Shown here: in pieces, positions 15,595 through 23,799 of the stretch | How positions within the stretch are numbered: the stretch's first letter is position 1 | Layout: each line of letters opens with the position of its first letter | Source of the DNA: JANQUM01 sp047630355 | Lineage (GTDB): Bacteria > Bacteroidota > Bacteroidia > Cytophagales > Spirosomataceae | NCBI GenBank assembly: GCA_047630355.1 | Contig: JBLHXN010000031.1 | Span: 1 to 31,142 of the forward strand | Reading direction: 5' to 3' | Length of the DNA stretch: 31,142 nucleotides | Notes under the pieces: generated by a model | Databases searched by the model: none | Told to the model about the DNA's origin: nothing | The model's input: the letters and a program-made list of their open reading frames with translations, nothing else | Program-made: the position numbers and the translations under genes

Positions 15595-15948
15595 CTATTG
15601 CCATTCTGAAATATTAATATTCCTCGCTTTATCGTTAGCAGTTTTTACGGCATTCAGGAGCTTTTCTTTTTCAGATTTAATCAGGTAGTTGTTATTCGTA
15701 AAAACTGTTTCAATAGATTTAGTATTTCTAATATTTGTCAATGGGTTCCCAGATAACAAAATTAAACCTGCGTGGTGCCCGATTACTTCGTATTGTTGGA
15801 AGAATGGTTTTGCATCTACTACTTCTGTGAAGCCGCCCGTTCCTCTTTTTATTTGGTGTTTGAGTCCCAGTAAGCCCGTGCAACTCGACAGAAGCAAAGC
15901 GGCAATTAACCCAATAAATAAATTAATATTTTTTCTTGAGAACTTCAT
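15595..15948 (-). CDS. Small hypothetical lipoprotein
   Basis: A 117-residue protein I do not recognise. The frame opens at 15987, but ATG 15948 starts a standard lipoprotein signal (hydrophobic 9-20, lipobox LLSSC, lipidated C23), so that start is used. The mature part is mixed charged, with a possible helical C-terminus rich in lysine and asparagine. No catalytic motif is seen. It stands alone between the nitroreductase terminator and the convergent nfu terminator. Confidence 0.65.
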   Translation of the reverse strand: MKFSRKNINLFIGLIAALLLSSCTGLLGLKHQIKRGTGGFTEVVDAKPFFQQYEVIGHHAGLILLSGNPLTNIRNTKSIETVFTNNNYLIKSEKEKLLNAVKTANDKARNINISEWQ

Positions 15949-15971
15949 TTCAAAACGATTAATAGAGGCAA

Positions 15972-16008
15972 TAAAAAGCCTGCTCAATTTATTGTAAACG
16001 AGCGGGCT
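15972..16008 (-). terminator. Intrinsic terminator after the hchA-nitroreductase pair (repeated type)
   Basis: On the minus strand the hairpin AGCCCGCTC...GAGCAGGCT is followed by TTTTTAT. Stem arms are 16000-16008 and 15977-15985. The whole unit, loop included, recurs at 19416-19454 with few changes. Confidence 0.75.
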
Positions 16009-16061
16009 GATGAAAATTTACGATGTTACTGCATTAGTATGAATGCGGAGTTTTGCACTTC

Positions 16062-16694
16062 TTACGCGATTTCTGTAATTAAATCTTCTCTGCTTTTTCT
16101 GACTTTTTTCAGATTGACTAACCAGTCCTTATCAGCATCTCTGTAACCCAACGTAAGTATGACGCAGCTTCTTAACCCTTTTTCTCTGAGACCTAATATC
16201 TCATCTACTGCTTCTTGTTCAAAACCTTCTAACGGTGTACTATCTACTTCTTCAAATGCAGCGGCGGCTATTGCCTGTGAAAATGCAATGTACGCTTGTT
16301 TTGCGGCGTGATTAAAGTTTTCTTTGGCATCTTTTTGCGGGTAATTATTTAAAAGCATCTGCCGGTAGTTTTCCCAGCCTTCGTTTTTAAACCCTCTGAC
16401 TTCGTTTGTCAGATCAAACATTTTATTGATCCGGTCTTCGGTGTAGGTATCCCAGGCGGCAAATACTAATAAATGCGAACAGTCTGTAATGACAGATTGA
16501 TTCCAGGCAACGGGTCTGATTTTCTCTTTAACTTCCTGATTGGTAATTACAAAAACTTCAAAGGGTTGCAACCCGCTTGAGGTCGGGGCAAGAGATATTG
16601 CCTCAATAATATTGTCTATTTTTTCCTGAGGTACTTTTTTACCGTTCATCGCTTTTGCAGCGTAACGCCATTTTAACTTTTCTAATAATTCCAC
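16062..16694 (-). CDS. Nitroreductase-family NAD(P)H oxidoreductase
   Basis: FMN-dependent reductase of 210 residues, the size of NfsB-type enzymes. The N-terminal FMN phosphate-binding motif is RYAAKAM (residues 10-16). It is followed by APTSSGLQPFEVFVI, the usual Ser-rich FMN segment, and near the end by CVILTLGYRDADKDWL. Such enzymes reduce quinones, nitro compounds or related electrophiles as homodimers. It lies 27 bp after hchA on the same strand and ends before a clear terminator, so the two form an operon with a likely role in detoxifying reactive carbonyls and quinones (inference). Confidence 0.88.
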   Translation of the reverse strand: MELLEKLKWRYAAKAMNGKKVPQEKIDNIIEAISLAPTSSGLQPFEVFVITNQEVKEKIRPVAWNQSVITDCSHLLVFAAWDTYTEDRINKMFDLTNEVRGFKNEGWENYRQMLLNNYPQKDAKENFNHAAKQAYIAFSQAIAAAAFEEVDSTPLEGFEQEAVDEILGLREKGLRSCVILTLGYRDADKDWLVNLKKVRKSREDLITEIA

Positions 16695-16721
16695 AATTAA
16701 TTTGTTGTGTGTTTTACGTTT

Positions 16722-17576
16722 TTATTTTATTATTTTTAATAATGTATTCGCCGTTAACTTTCCTAATTCGTTGGAAGCTAAAGGACTTGCTCCCGTGATT
16801 AATTTTCTATCTAAACATACGGTCTTGTCAGACTTTGTGTTCACGATAATAGCTCCTAAACTTTTCAACTTTTCGCTCAAGCCCCAAGGCATTTGTCCGG
16901 GTAAGTAACCAATCATGGGTGTCATTTTGTCAACGGAGTCCGGGAACACAGCCATCTTGTATCCTTCGTAAAGAAATCTATTATCATTTAACATGGTAGT
17001 CAGGAGCGAACCCGGGCCGTGACACAATGTTATGGTGTATAAATCATTTTGGTGTGCCCAGTTCAATACTTTTCCAACATTCTTGTCTTCGGGAATACCG
17101 AGCATAGCACCGTGTCCGCCGGGTATAAACACGGCTGCGTAAGAAGAAGGTTCTGTAAAGGATATAGCAATAAAATCTTCGAGCTTTTTTGGGTGGAGGA
17201 AGTTTGGTTTTAGTTCGTTATAGATAGCCTTAACGTGTTCGTCTTTTTCTGGGAAAGCCCACATTTCAAACACGACGGGTTTTCCGGTTGGTGTGGCAAC
17301 TTCAAATTCAAAACCTGCATTCTTGAGGTGCAACATCGGTACTAAGGCTTCTACCGGGTGATTTCCCGTAGAGAACATTTTGCCGTTTTGCATTTCCATA
17401 TTTTTCTGTTCGGTGAAAATCACTAAAATTTTCGACCGCTTCCCCTGATACTTCGTGTAGGTGATAGCCTCGTAATCTGTTTTGTCTACCGTTGCCAACT
17501 TTAAAGCTACTTTTGAAGGACTGTACGACCCGTCTGCTTCCAGTTTTGGAGCTAAACCTAAAATTCTCTTTAACAT
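16722..17576 (-). CDS. hchA: Hsp31-type DJ-1/PfpI protein (glyoxalase III / holding chaperone HchA)
   Basis: Member of the DJ-1/PfpI superfamily resembling E. coli Hsp31, which converts methylglyoxal to lactate and acts as a chaperone. ATG 17576 is taken as the start (284 residues, matching Hsp31's 283) rather than the longer frame to 17606. The catalytic pair is C185-H186 in TLCHGPGSLL, the same numbering as E. coli. GNHPVEALVP resembles the Hsp31 GNHP motif. The E. coli WAMPHKDE segment, whose His is a metal ligand, appears here as WAFPEKDE with Glu in place of His, so the metal site may differ. A TAATTTTG element lies about 30 bp upstream, and nitroreductase follows 27 bp downstream. Confidence 0.87.
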   Translation of the reverse strand: MLKRILGLAPKLEADGSYSPSKVALKLATVDKTDYEAITYTKYQGKRSKILVIFTEQKNMEMQNGKMFSTGNHPVEALVPMLHLKNAGFEFEVATPTGKPVVFEMWAFPEKDEHVKAIYNELKPNFLHPKKLEDFIAISFTEPSSYAAVFIPGGHGAMLGIPEDKNVGKVLNWAHQNDLYTITLCHGPGSLLTTMLNDNRFLYEGYKMAVFPDSVDKMTPMIGYLPGQMPWGLSEKLKSLGAIIVNTKSDKTVCLDRKLITGASPLASNELGKLTANTLLKIIK

Positions 17577-17605
17577 TTTGTGTTTTATTAGTTCGTAAAT
17601 GAACA

Positions 17606-17613
17606 CAAAATTA
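17606..17613 (-). promoter_or_regulatory. Possible -7 element (TAATTTTG) for hchA
   Basis: On the minus strand TAATTTTG fits TAnnTTTG 30 bp before the hchA ATG. A small inverted repeat GTTC-N6-GAAC (17591-17604) lies just downstream of it, a possible regulator site. No clear -33. Confidence 0.35.
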
Positions 17614-17653
17614 CGGTTGAGCTACGTCTTAAAAATTGATGTATGATAAGAAA

Positions 17654-17890
17654 TTAAGTGGTTATAATTTCTTTATGGATTCTGCTTAGGCTCTCCGTGG
17701 TGATTCCCAGATAAGAAGCTATTTGGTGGTTTTTTAAATTTTGTTCGATGTTAGGATACACACTCACAAAACTCAGTTAGTGTCCTTTTGCCGATAAAGT
17801 CAAATCTTCGAGAACCTTCTTCTTGAAAGGCCGCAAATGCTGATTCTGTGCGGAAGATATTTTTTTGCAAAGAACACCCAAGTAGTAGTT
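17654..17890 (-). pseudogene. Crp/Fnr-family regulator, decayed C-terminal remnant
   Basis: Translating the minus strand gives NLKNHQIASYLGITTESLSR followed by IHKEIITT and stop at 17654-17656. This is the helix-turn-helix end of a Bacteroidota Crp-type regulator, close to the one encoded at 11256-11840. Upstream in the same frame are FVSVYPNIEQ, then an in-frame TAA at 17777-17779, then LEDLTLSAK. Further upstream the homology continues in another frame (NIFRTESAFAAFQ), so there is also a frameshift at about 17815-17835. The sensor half is absent; an alpha/beta hydrolase remnant abuts at 17889. It lies just upstream of hchA-nitroreductase in the same orientation, where its intact ancestor probably acted. 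Confidence 0.85.
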
Positions 17891-18742
17891 ATGTTCTGTG
17901 AACGCCGTTAGTAATAATAGTCCTATTGGTAACCCAATTTTCCACAATTGGCCATATCTCTTTTTTAGAGTTTGGGGATTTTAAAATTCGGCCATGATCA
18001 TAGTCTTCTATATATCCATTTTCTTTTGAACAGAATAGTAATTCATTTCGACTATTTTTGAACGCCTCCAGAAATTTTTCACAACCTATTTTAGGGGCAA
18101 TGAATTTATCTCCTTTGGCACAAATTGATAGTATTGGAATCCTGATTGTATTCATTTTTCCAACGAAATTTTGGTTCAGATTCCAATCAAACCATTGCTT
18201 CATTGTGTAGTAGGTCTCTCCATTTTCGGTTGAGCCGGCACCCTTTGAAGGAACTTTTCCCAGCAATGCGGTCAGGTATTTACCCGCCAGTGTTTTTATT
18301 TGATTATTTAAGTTCGTTGCTGCTCCAAATGCCTGCATACCAAATAAGGTAATGCTGTTAATTTTTGATTTATAATTTGGGTTATCGATTAAAAGCATCG
18401 TCAGCACAATTTCGCTACCACTATGGGTCAGACAGTCTGTACTACTTAAGTTTTGATTATCGAACAGGAATTTAAACGTTGACTTGAGGTCATATTTTGC
18501 GATGGTCTCAAAATTAAAGTTACCGTTGCTTTTGAGCTTTTGCCGTGACTTCTCCATTCCATTATCCAACACGTGTATCCCTTTTCTGTAAAGAAAGATA
18601 CAATCCCATCGCATACTTTTCGGTTTGAAAATGTTCCGTGCGTTATAAATATATGCTTGTCGGTTACTTCTTCAGAGTTTAGTTTCTAAAGAGCAATAGA
18701 TACACTATCTTCTGTTGTTATATGATAAAGCTGTTCTTTCAA
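17889..18742 (-). pseudogene. Alpha/beta hydrolase, broken by a nonsense codon and a frameshift
   Basis: The long open frame starting at 18614 has a hydrolase-like body (CLTHSGSEIVLTML as the nucleophile elbow, then PILSICAKGDKFIAP, then DYDHGRILKSP with the likely catalytic His), but its first 25-30 residues are out of register. In another frame the expected N-terminus is readable: HIFITHGTFSNRKVCDG, with the oxyanion HG, then GYTCWIMEWRSHGKSS. The frames switch at about 18525-18545. Upstream in the N-terminal frame, TAG at 18686-18688 interrupts between SIAL and KLNSEEV. A TTG at 18742 is a plausible original start. The nucleophile elbow is HSGSE rather than the usual HSGGG. A functional protein is unlikely. 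Confidence 0.82.
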
Positions 18743-18811
18743 CTTTTTCTTAGTTACTTACAAAGGTCTTACGTATGAAAGCCGTATATAAAAAGACGAA
18801 AACTCTTACGC

Positions 18812-19321
18812 TTATTTTTGGTAAGCACCGGAAGAGTATGTGAGTTCATAACTGTGTGTATAAATTTCGAATACAATTCCGAATGGATCCTGAACGTAGA
18901 CCATTTTGAACGGCTTTTCGTTTGGGTAGTATTCCCTTATTGGCATTCGTTGTTTGCCTCCGTGCTTTACTATTTTTTCCGTCAAGCCTTCAATATCTGG
19001 ATCTTGCACGCAGAAGTGAAATAGTCCGGTATTAAAGGGGTTAAATTCTTGTACTTCTTTAACTCCGTTTGGAAAGGAAAATAACTCGATTCCAATTCCG
19101 TCGGAGGTTGACATGTGAGCGATTTCAAATTCTTCCCAATCTTCCCCGAATACATCAATGCACATTTGACCAATCGCTGTATCCTTTTCTTTTTTAACCT
19201 TAGACGGTGACATAATAACGTACCAACCCATCACCTCTGAATAAAACTTAACAGCTTTGTGAATGTCTGGAACGGTTATTCCGATGTGGGAGAAGGATTT
19301 TGGGTAATTAGTTTCGTTCAT
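18812..19321 (-). CDS. VOC superfamily (glyoxalase/bleomycin-resistance fold) protein
   Basis: A 169-residue metalloenzyme-like protein with two beta-alpha-beta-beta-beta modules. Candidate metal ligands are His in SHIGITVPDI (about residue 12), Glu in GIGIELFSF, His in GLFHFCVQD and Glu in GIVFEIYTHSYE, the standard positions in glyoxalase I relatives. This complete set suggests activity as a lactoylglutathione lyase-like or dioxygenase-type enzyme, but the substrate is open. It lies near hchA, another methylglyoxal-linked enzyme, though two pseudogenes separate them. It has its own gap on both sides. Confidence 0.82.
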   Translation of the reverse strand: MNETNYPKSFSHIGITVPDIHKAVKFYSEVMGWYVIMSPSKVKKEKDTAIGQMCIDVFGEDWEEFEIAHMSTSDGIGIELFSFPNGVKEVQEFNPFNTGLFHFCVQDPDIEGLTEKIVKHGGKQRMPIREYYPNEKPFKMVYVQDPFGIVFEIYTHSYELTYSSGAYQK

Positions 19322-19415
19322 GAATCATTCTATTTATGTGAAAGTTTAAGTATTGTAACGCTACAATAACCCGTCACAAAGTACTGACGAAATTAATGTT
19401 AAATGGCAATCTACA

Positions 19416-19454
19416 ACAAAAAGCCCGCTCAATTTATTACAAAGGAGCGGACTT
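19416..19454 (-). terminator. Intrinsic terminator after the di-haem peroxidase gene (repeated type)
   Basis: On the minus strand, arms 19445-19454 and 19421-19430 form AAGTCCGCTC/GAGCGGGCTT with one mismatch, followed by a T run. The loop (AATTTATT core) and arms match the terminator at 15972-16008 almost base for base. Confidence 0.75.
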
Positions 19455-19476
19455 CTAAAAATCATAAATATTTTCC

Positions 19477-20850
19477 TTAAAAACCTAAATCAGTCCTTGA
19501 TTGAGCGTCGTTGTTTGGAAATGCTAAACCTGAAGGTAACCTCTTGGGAACGTAGCGTTCCAGATTTGGGTCACGCAAAGCATTTTCTAAGAAATCAGTA
19601 ATGGCGTCCATTTCGGTTTCGTTCAAACCCAACGGTTTAAAGTCGCCGCTTAATTGAGTGTTCGCCACTTTAGGATTTTGCTTTATGCCCTTATTTTTAT
19701 ACGCTACTACCTCGCGTACGGAAGTAAACGAAGCACCGTGACCGTAAAATGGGGAGTCTTTGAGGTTATAAAGTTGCGGCACTTTGTATTTGTACATATC
19801 GGAAGATTTGCCCGTAAATTCGGCTCTGCCTTTGGTGTGATTGCCGTTTTGGTTTACTCCAATTACAGAATTACTCCCGTAGCTTCCGTTGGTCAGGTCA
19901 TTCATACCGAGAGCGTAAAACTCCATTGTGGCAAGAGATGGTCCGTTGTGGCAACTTCCGCAATTTGCTTTCCCAAAAAATAGCTTTGCACCTTCTTTTT
20001 GGATAGGTGTCATCGCTGAGTTATTCCCTCGTAAGTATTGCTGAAATGGGGCTTGGTTTGACAAAACTGTGCGTTCGTACGAAGCAATTGCTAAGGCTCC
20101 TTTATCTAATAATTCCTTTGGATTGTCAAGTACGTTTTCGCCGTAAGCTTTCATGAATAATTCTTTGTAGTTTCCTACGTTCTCCACAAAAATACGGTCG
20201 ACCAGTAACCTGTGAACGTCTTTTCCGGCGATTGCCTGAGATTCTATACCTTCAAAACCTCTGTTATTCACTGTTTTTGGCGTTCCGGGAGTCCAACTGG
20301 CTTGCGTATTGATATTCTTATCGGTTGCTCCGAACTGACCGTTCCAGAGCATTAATTTCTGATAAGCTACGTTCATCACAGATGGACTGCGAATAGGCTG
20401 AAAGTCTACGTCTTTTACGGAATAACTCGGAGCAATATTACGTGCTTCTCCCTGAACTCCGAAACCTGAACCACCTTCGCCGAAGCCTTGCGGTACGCAC
20501 GCCTGAAAACCGGCTTTTGCGTGGTGGCAGCTTGCACATGAATAACTTTGAAAACCTAAACGATTCTTCGGCTTCTGCCCCAATCCGGTTTCGTGAAACA
20601 GAAATTTACCGAGTTGTACTTTATCTGCTGTTAACTTATTCTTTGGGTCTTGCGGAATGCTGTTAAAGTCATCGCTGTCGGGTAAAATATAATAAGCTCT
20701 GCCTACGCCGTTGGAAGACTTTTCCAGCACAGCATTTAATTCGCTGTCCAAACTGTTGCCGTTAATCTCGTTTCGGGCGTCATTACACGAAGCCAATGTG
20801 ATAGCAGCAAGCGGTACGAGTAAAGGTTTGTAAAAAGAAAGTTTTCTCAT
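19477..20850 (-). CDS. Di-haem cytochrome c peroxidase / MauG-family lipoprotein
   Basis: Periplasmic-side di-haem protein of 457 residues. The signal ends in a lipobox (ITLASC, lipidated C22). Two c-type haem sites are CASCH at 105-109 and CGSCH at 297-301. The order, a long first domain followed by a shorter second, and the late motif FYGHGASFTSVREVV (about residues 368-382) are those of bacterial cytochrome c peroxidases and MauG-like enzymes. The reaction would be hydrogen peroxide reduction or an oxidative modification; which one cannot be told. It lies 85 bp after a secreted protein gene on the same strand and is closed by its own terminator. Confidence 0.9.
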   Translation of the reverse strand: MRKLSFYKPLLVPLAAITLASCNDARNEINGNSLDSELNAVLEKSSNGVGRAYYILPDSDDFNSIPQDPKNKLTADKVQLGKFLFHETGLGQKPKNRLGFQSYSCASCHHAKAGFQACVPQGFGEGGSGFGVQGEARNIAPSYSVKDVDFQPIRSPSVMNVAYQKLMLWNGQFGATDKNINTQASWTPGTPKTVNNRGFEGIESQAIAGKDVHRLLVDRIFVENVGNYKELFMKAYGENVLDNPKELLDKGALAIASYERTVLSNQAPFQQYLRGNNSAMTPIQKEGAKLFFGKANCGSCHNGPSLATMEFYALGMNDLTNGSYGSNSVIGVNQNGNHTKGRAEFTGKSSDMYKYKVPQLYNLKDSPFYGHGASFTSVREVVAYKNKGIKQNPKVANTQLSGDFKPLGLNETEMDAITDFLENALRDPNLERYVPKRLPSGLAFPNNDAQSRTDLGF

Positions 20851-20935
20851 ATTTGTGGTAAACGCAACTTATGCTTCAAAACAAGCAAATTTCGAGCCAA
20901 TTTCTTTGACACAGAAATATGATTATAGTCACATT

Positions 20936-22216
20936 TTACGTTTTCAACTTCTTCTTTTTAGCCGCTGGAAAAAGTATGTTATTCAGGATAAGTCGATACC
21001 CCGCCGAGTTTGGGTGGAGGTTCAAGTCAGTTGGTTCTTCACCTACGTAATGCTGATAATCTTCGGGGTCGTGCCCGCCGTAGTAAGACCAAAAACCTTT
21101 CCCTAATGTTCCGTGAATGTACCTTGCTTCGCCGAGCGGTTTGTTTTCTGCCAGCGTAATCACGTCAGATTTGATGTATTGCTTTTTAAAGGCAGTGGTT
21201 TGTCCCATAAAACCTTTAATCAAATTGCTGTGGTTTTGGGTCAGCATAGAAGGAATGGGATCGTACTTTGCTGAGAATTCAAACAAATTGAAAAAGTCAT
21301 TGGTTTCGTTTACGTCTCTTTCTTGCGAGGTATTGTCAATGGTTGAAAACTCACCAACGTACGGGTCGAGTTCTAAAGAGAAGTTTTCAAAGGCAAAGGT
21401 GTTGCCAAAATTTAGTAACTTATTGGAGTTTGGGTCAATCCCGTCGCCGTCGTACGGGCTTTGCACAATATCTACTCCGTCGGCGGCAAGGGCAATGTCG
21501 AACGTGTCAGTTGCGTTGCACATTGCAAACATATAACCGCCACCGAGTACAAAGTCCCGTACCTTTTTCGCTACGCTGAGTTTCAGTTGTGAAATTTTGG
21601 TGTAACCAAACTTCTTGGCAATCATCTCAGCTTCGCGTTGTTGTTCCTGATACCACGCCGAACCTCTGAGCTTGATAAATTTCCCGAATTGCCCCGTAAA
21701 GTCTTCGTGGTGAAGGTGTAGCCAATCATATTCCGGTAGTTTCGTTTCCAAAACTTCTTCGTCAAATATCTTTTCGTACGGAATTTCGGCGTAAGTTAAT
21801 ACGAGCGTCACGGCATCGTCCCAGGGTTGCGTACTGTTGGGCGAGTACACGGCAATTTTCGGAGCTTTCTGTAATTTAACAGCATCCATATTTACCGCCG
21901 GACTCTTCACTTCGTTAAGAATTGCGGCGGCGTCAGCGTCCGAAATGATTTCGTAAGTTACGTTTCTAATCACGCATTCGTTGATTATTGTCTGCGAAAC
22001 GGGCATCATAAAACTGCCTCCTCGGTAGTTCAAAAGCCAATCGACTTCCATTTCGTATTTGTTGAGTACCCAGTACGTGATTCCGTAAGATTTGAGGTGA
22101 TCTTTTTGGGCCTCGTCCATCGGGATGAAGAGGAAATTGCCCGAAGACTGGAGCGAAATGCCCAAAAAAATGATGAACGGCAATAAGTATCGTACTATCG
22201 GCTTGCAGGTTGGCAT
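20936..22216 (-). CDS. Secreted protein of the group often labelled 'asparagine synthetase B' in Bacteroidota
   Basis: A 426-residue protein. The frame opens with GTG at 22240, but ATG 22216 starts a signal peptide directly (hydrophobic about 11-20, ending near SLQSSGNF). The mature protein begins FLFIPMDEAQKDHLKSYGIT, the hallmark of proteins annotated as asparagine synthetase B in this phylum. I see none of the features of true AsnB: no Cys2 glutaminase start and no ATP pyrophosphatase SGGxDS loop. Instead IAVYSPNSTQPWDDAVTLVL, YDWLHLHHEDFTGQ and FVLGGGYMFAMCNATDTFDI suggest a class I glutamine-amidotransferase-like flavodoxin fold, with a Cys in the AMCNATD segment. Function unknown. It is divergent from the ABC permease gene. 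Confidence 0.75.
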   Translation of the reverse strand: MPTCKPIVRYLLPFIIFLGISLQSSGNFLFIPMDEAQKDHLKSYGITYWVLNKYEMEVDWLLNYRGGSFMMPVSQTIINECVIRNVTYEIISDADAAAILNEVKSPAVNMDAVKLQKAPKIAVYSPNSTQPWDDAVTLVLTYAEIPYEKIFDEEVLETKLPEYDWLHLHHEDFTGQFGKFIKLRGSAWYQEQQREAEMIAKKFGYTKISQLKLSVAKKVRDFVLGGGYMFAMCNATDTFDIALAADGVDIVQSPYDGDGIDPNSNKLLNFGNTFAFENFSLELDPYVGEFSTIDNTSQERDVNETNDFFNLFEFSAKYDPIPSMLTQNHSNLIKGFMGQTTAFKKQYIKSDVITLAENKPLGEARYIHGTLGKGFWSYYGGHDPEDYQHYVGEEPTDLNLHPNSAGYRLILNNILFPAAKKKKLKT

Positions 22217-22321
22217 AGTTGTATTGAATTTTGTAATCACTATTTCTAACGTAATTCCGGTCAGTTTATTAGGTTCAATAATTGTTCCAAGATACGCCGT
22301 AATTGAATCCAGATCAAAGGT

Positions 22322-23563
22322 ATGAATATTATAGAAAATATGATGGAAGCGTTGAGGTCCATTAAAGGAAACCTCCTTCGGACTATCCTCACCGCCGCTA
22401 TTATTGCATTTGGAATCACGGCATTAGTTGGTATCTTGACTACCATTGACGGAATGCAAAGTTCTGTTGATAATAGTTTTGCCGGATTAGGTGCAAACTC
22501 ATTTGATATAAAAGTGGAACGTCGGCGGGGACGCAGAAGCGGAGTCAACGAAAAAGTACAACCGCCCCTTCGCTACGTGGAAGCAAAGAAATTCAAAGAA
22601 ATATTTACCAACAAAACCGTCGATGCTACCGTAAGCCTGTACGCCGATGTGACGGGAATTGCGGAAATTAAGTACGAATCAAGTACAACGAACCCGAACA
22701 CGGCGATTATTGGCGTGGATGATAATTACCTCACCATAAAAGGCTATGACTTACAGTCGGGTAGAAATTTCAATTCTACTGATTTAGAATTGAACAGTAA
22801 CGCGATGATTATTGGAAATGAAATTGCGATGAAGTTATTTCCGCAAGAAAATCCGTTGAACAAATCACTTCAAGTACTCGGACAGCGATTTACGGTGGTG
22901 GGTGTTTTGGGTAAAAAAGGAAGTTTAACCGGTGGTGGTGACGACCGTGTAGCGTTAGTGACGCTCGAAACGGGTAGGGGACTTTCTGCTCGACGAACGC
23001 AAACTTTTGAAATCACGACGTCGGTACCAAAAGTAAACGATATGGAGTTCATTATTGGGGAAGCCACTTCTACGATGCGGATTATCCGAGGTGATCAATT
23101 GGGAGAAGAAGAGTCTTTTAATATCGAACGCTCTGACGCCCTTGCCAAAAATTTTGAAGAGGTCACGGGTTATTTACGCATTGGTGGTTTCGGAATTAGT
23201 TTTATTACGTTGTTAGGAGCTTCCATTGCATTGATGAATATTATGATGGTTTCTGTCACGGAGCGAACTCGTGAAATAGGAGTTAGGAAAGCCATTGGAG
23301 CTTCACCCTCATTGATTCGGATGCAATTTTTGATTGAAGCAATTGTAATTTGCATTATGGGAGGCGTTGGCGGAATTCTTTTGGGGATCACGGTCGGAAA
23401 TATTGTTTCAAGTCTTATTAGTGAAGATGCTAACTTTATAATCCCGTGGGGTTGGATGCTCTTGGGGTTAGTTGTCTGTGTATCAGTTGGGTTACTGTCG
23501 GGTTTTTATCCAGCTTACAAAGCTTCCAAGTTAGATCCGATAGAATCTTTACGTTACGAGTAA
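22322..23563 (+). CDS. ABC transporter permease, MacB/FtsX type
   Basis: Inner-membrane permease of 413 residues with the MacB topology: one N-terminal helix (about 20-43), a periplasmic MacB_PCD core domain (about 45-280), then three C-terminal helices of the FtsX domain (about 285-405). The conserved cytoplasmic segment TERTREIGVRKAIGASPS follows the second helix, and the protein ends in the usual KASKLDPIESLRYE. Such permeases work with a separate LolD/MacB-type ATPase and often a periplasmic adaptor; neither is next to it here. The start is ATG 22322. The next feature downstream is a tRNA gene with its own promoter. Confidence 0.9.
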   Translation: MNIIENMMEALRSIKGNLLRTILTAAIIAFGITALVGILTTIDGMQSSVDNSFAGLGANSFDIKVERRRGRRSGVNEKVQPPLRYVEAKKFKEIFTNKTVDATVSLYADVTGIAEIKYESSTTNPNTAIIGVDDNYLTIKGYDLQSGRNFNSTDLELNSNAMIIGNEIAMKLFPQENPLNKSLQVLGQRFTVVGVLGKKGSLTGGGDDRVALVTLETGRGLSARRTQTFEITTSVPKVNDMEFIIGEATSTMRIIRGDQLGEEESFNIERSDALAKNFEEVTGYLRIGGFGISFITLLGASIALMNIMMVSVTERTREIGVRKAIGASPSLIRMQFLIEAIVICIMGGVGGILLGITVGNIVSSLISEDANFIIPWGWMLLGLVVCVSVGLLSGFYPAYKASKLDPIESLRYE

Positions 23564-23580
23564 AAAAAAGTCAAATATAG

Positions 23581-23612
23581 TTTGCGAGATTGTAAACGTA
23601 ATTCTACTTTTG
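23581..23612 (+). promoter_or_regulatory. Promoter of tRNA-Leu (TTTG-N20-TACTTTTG)
   Basis: TTTG at 23581-23584 and TACTTTTG at 23605-23612, 20 bp apart, match both halves of the Bacteroidota promoter consensus. The tRNA begins 22 bp after the -7 element. Confidence 0.8.
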
Positions 23613-23634
23613 CACTCCCAAGTTCAATAAAAAC

Positions 23635-23718
23635 GCCCGGGTGGCGGAACTGGTAGACGCGTTGGTCTCAAACACCAATGATTGCAAAATCGTACCGGTT
23701 CGATTCCGGTCCCGGGTA
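23635..23718 (+). tRNA. tRNA-Leu (anticodon CAA)
   Basis: An 84-nt class II tRNA. The acceptor arms are GCCCGGG (23635-23641) and CCCGGGT (23711-23717), followed by discriminator A and no encoded CCA. The anticodon arm is TTGGT-CTCAAAC-ACCAA, giving CAA, which reads UUG. A long variable arm with GATT/AATC stem and a T arm ACCGG-TTCGATT-CCGGT complete the cloverleaf. Class II form and anticodon agree on leucine. It has its own promoter and terminator. Confidence 0.95.
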
Positions 23719-23722
23719 CAAG

Positions 23723-23755
23723 AATCCTTTTCGAGAAATCGGAAAGGATTTTTTT
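23723..23755 (+). terminator. Intrinsic terminator after tRNA-Leu
   Basis: AATCCTTT (23723-23730) pairs with AAAGGATT (23743-23750) around a 12-base centre and is followed by five Ts. Confidence 0.85.
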
Positions 23756-23770
23756 GTGAACTCCTTAAAC

Positions 23771-23799
23771 GGAAAAAAGACTGGAATAATCTATTCCAG
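23771..23799 (-). terminator. Minus-strand terminator for the TonB receptor operon
   Basis: On the minus strand, CTGGAATA and TATTCCAG form an 8-bp stem with a 3-base loop (23781-23799), followed by TCTTTTTT. It lies about 145 bp after the stop of the receptor gene and faces the tRNA terminator. Confidence 0.65.

Noticed and set aside
17889..18614. Intact 241-residue protein starting at ATG 18614
   Set aside because: The first 25-30 residues are an out-of-frame reading of a hydrolase N-terminus found in another frame; the gene is broken.
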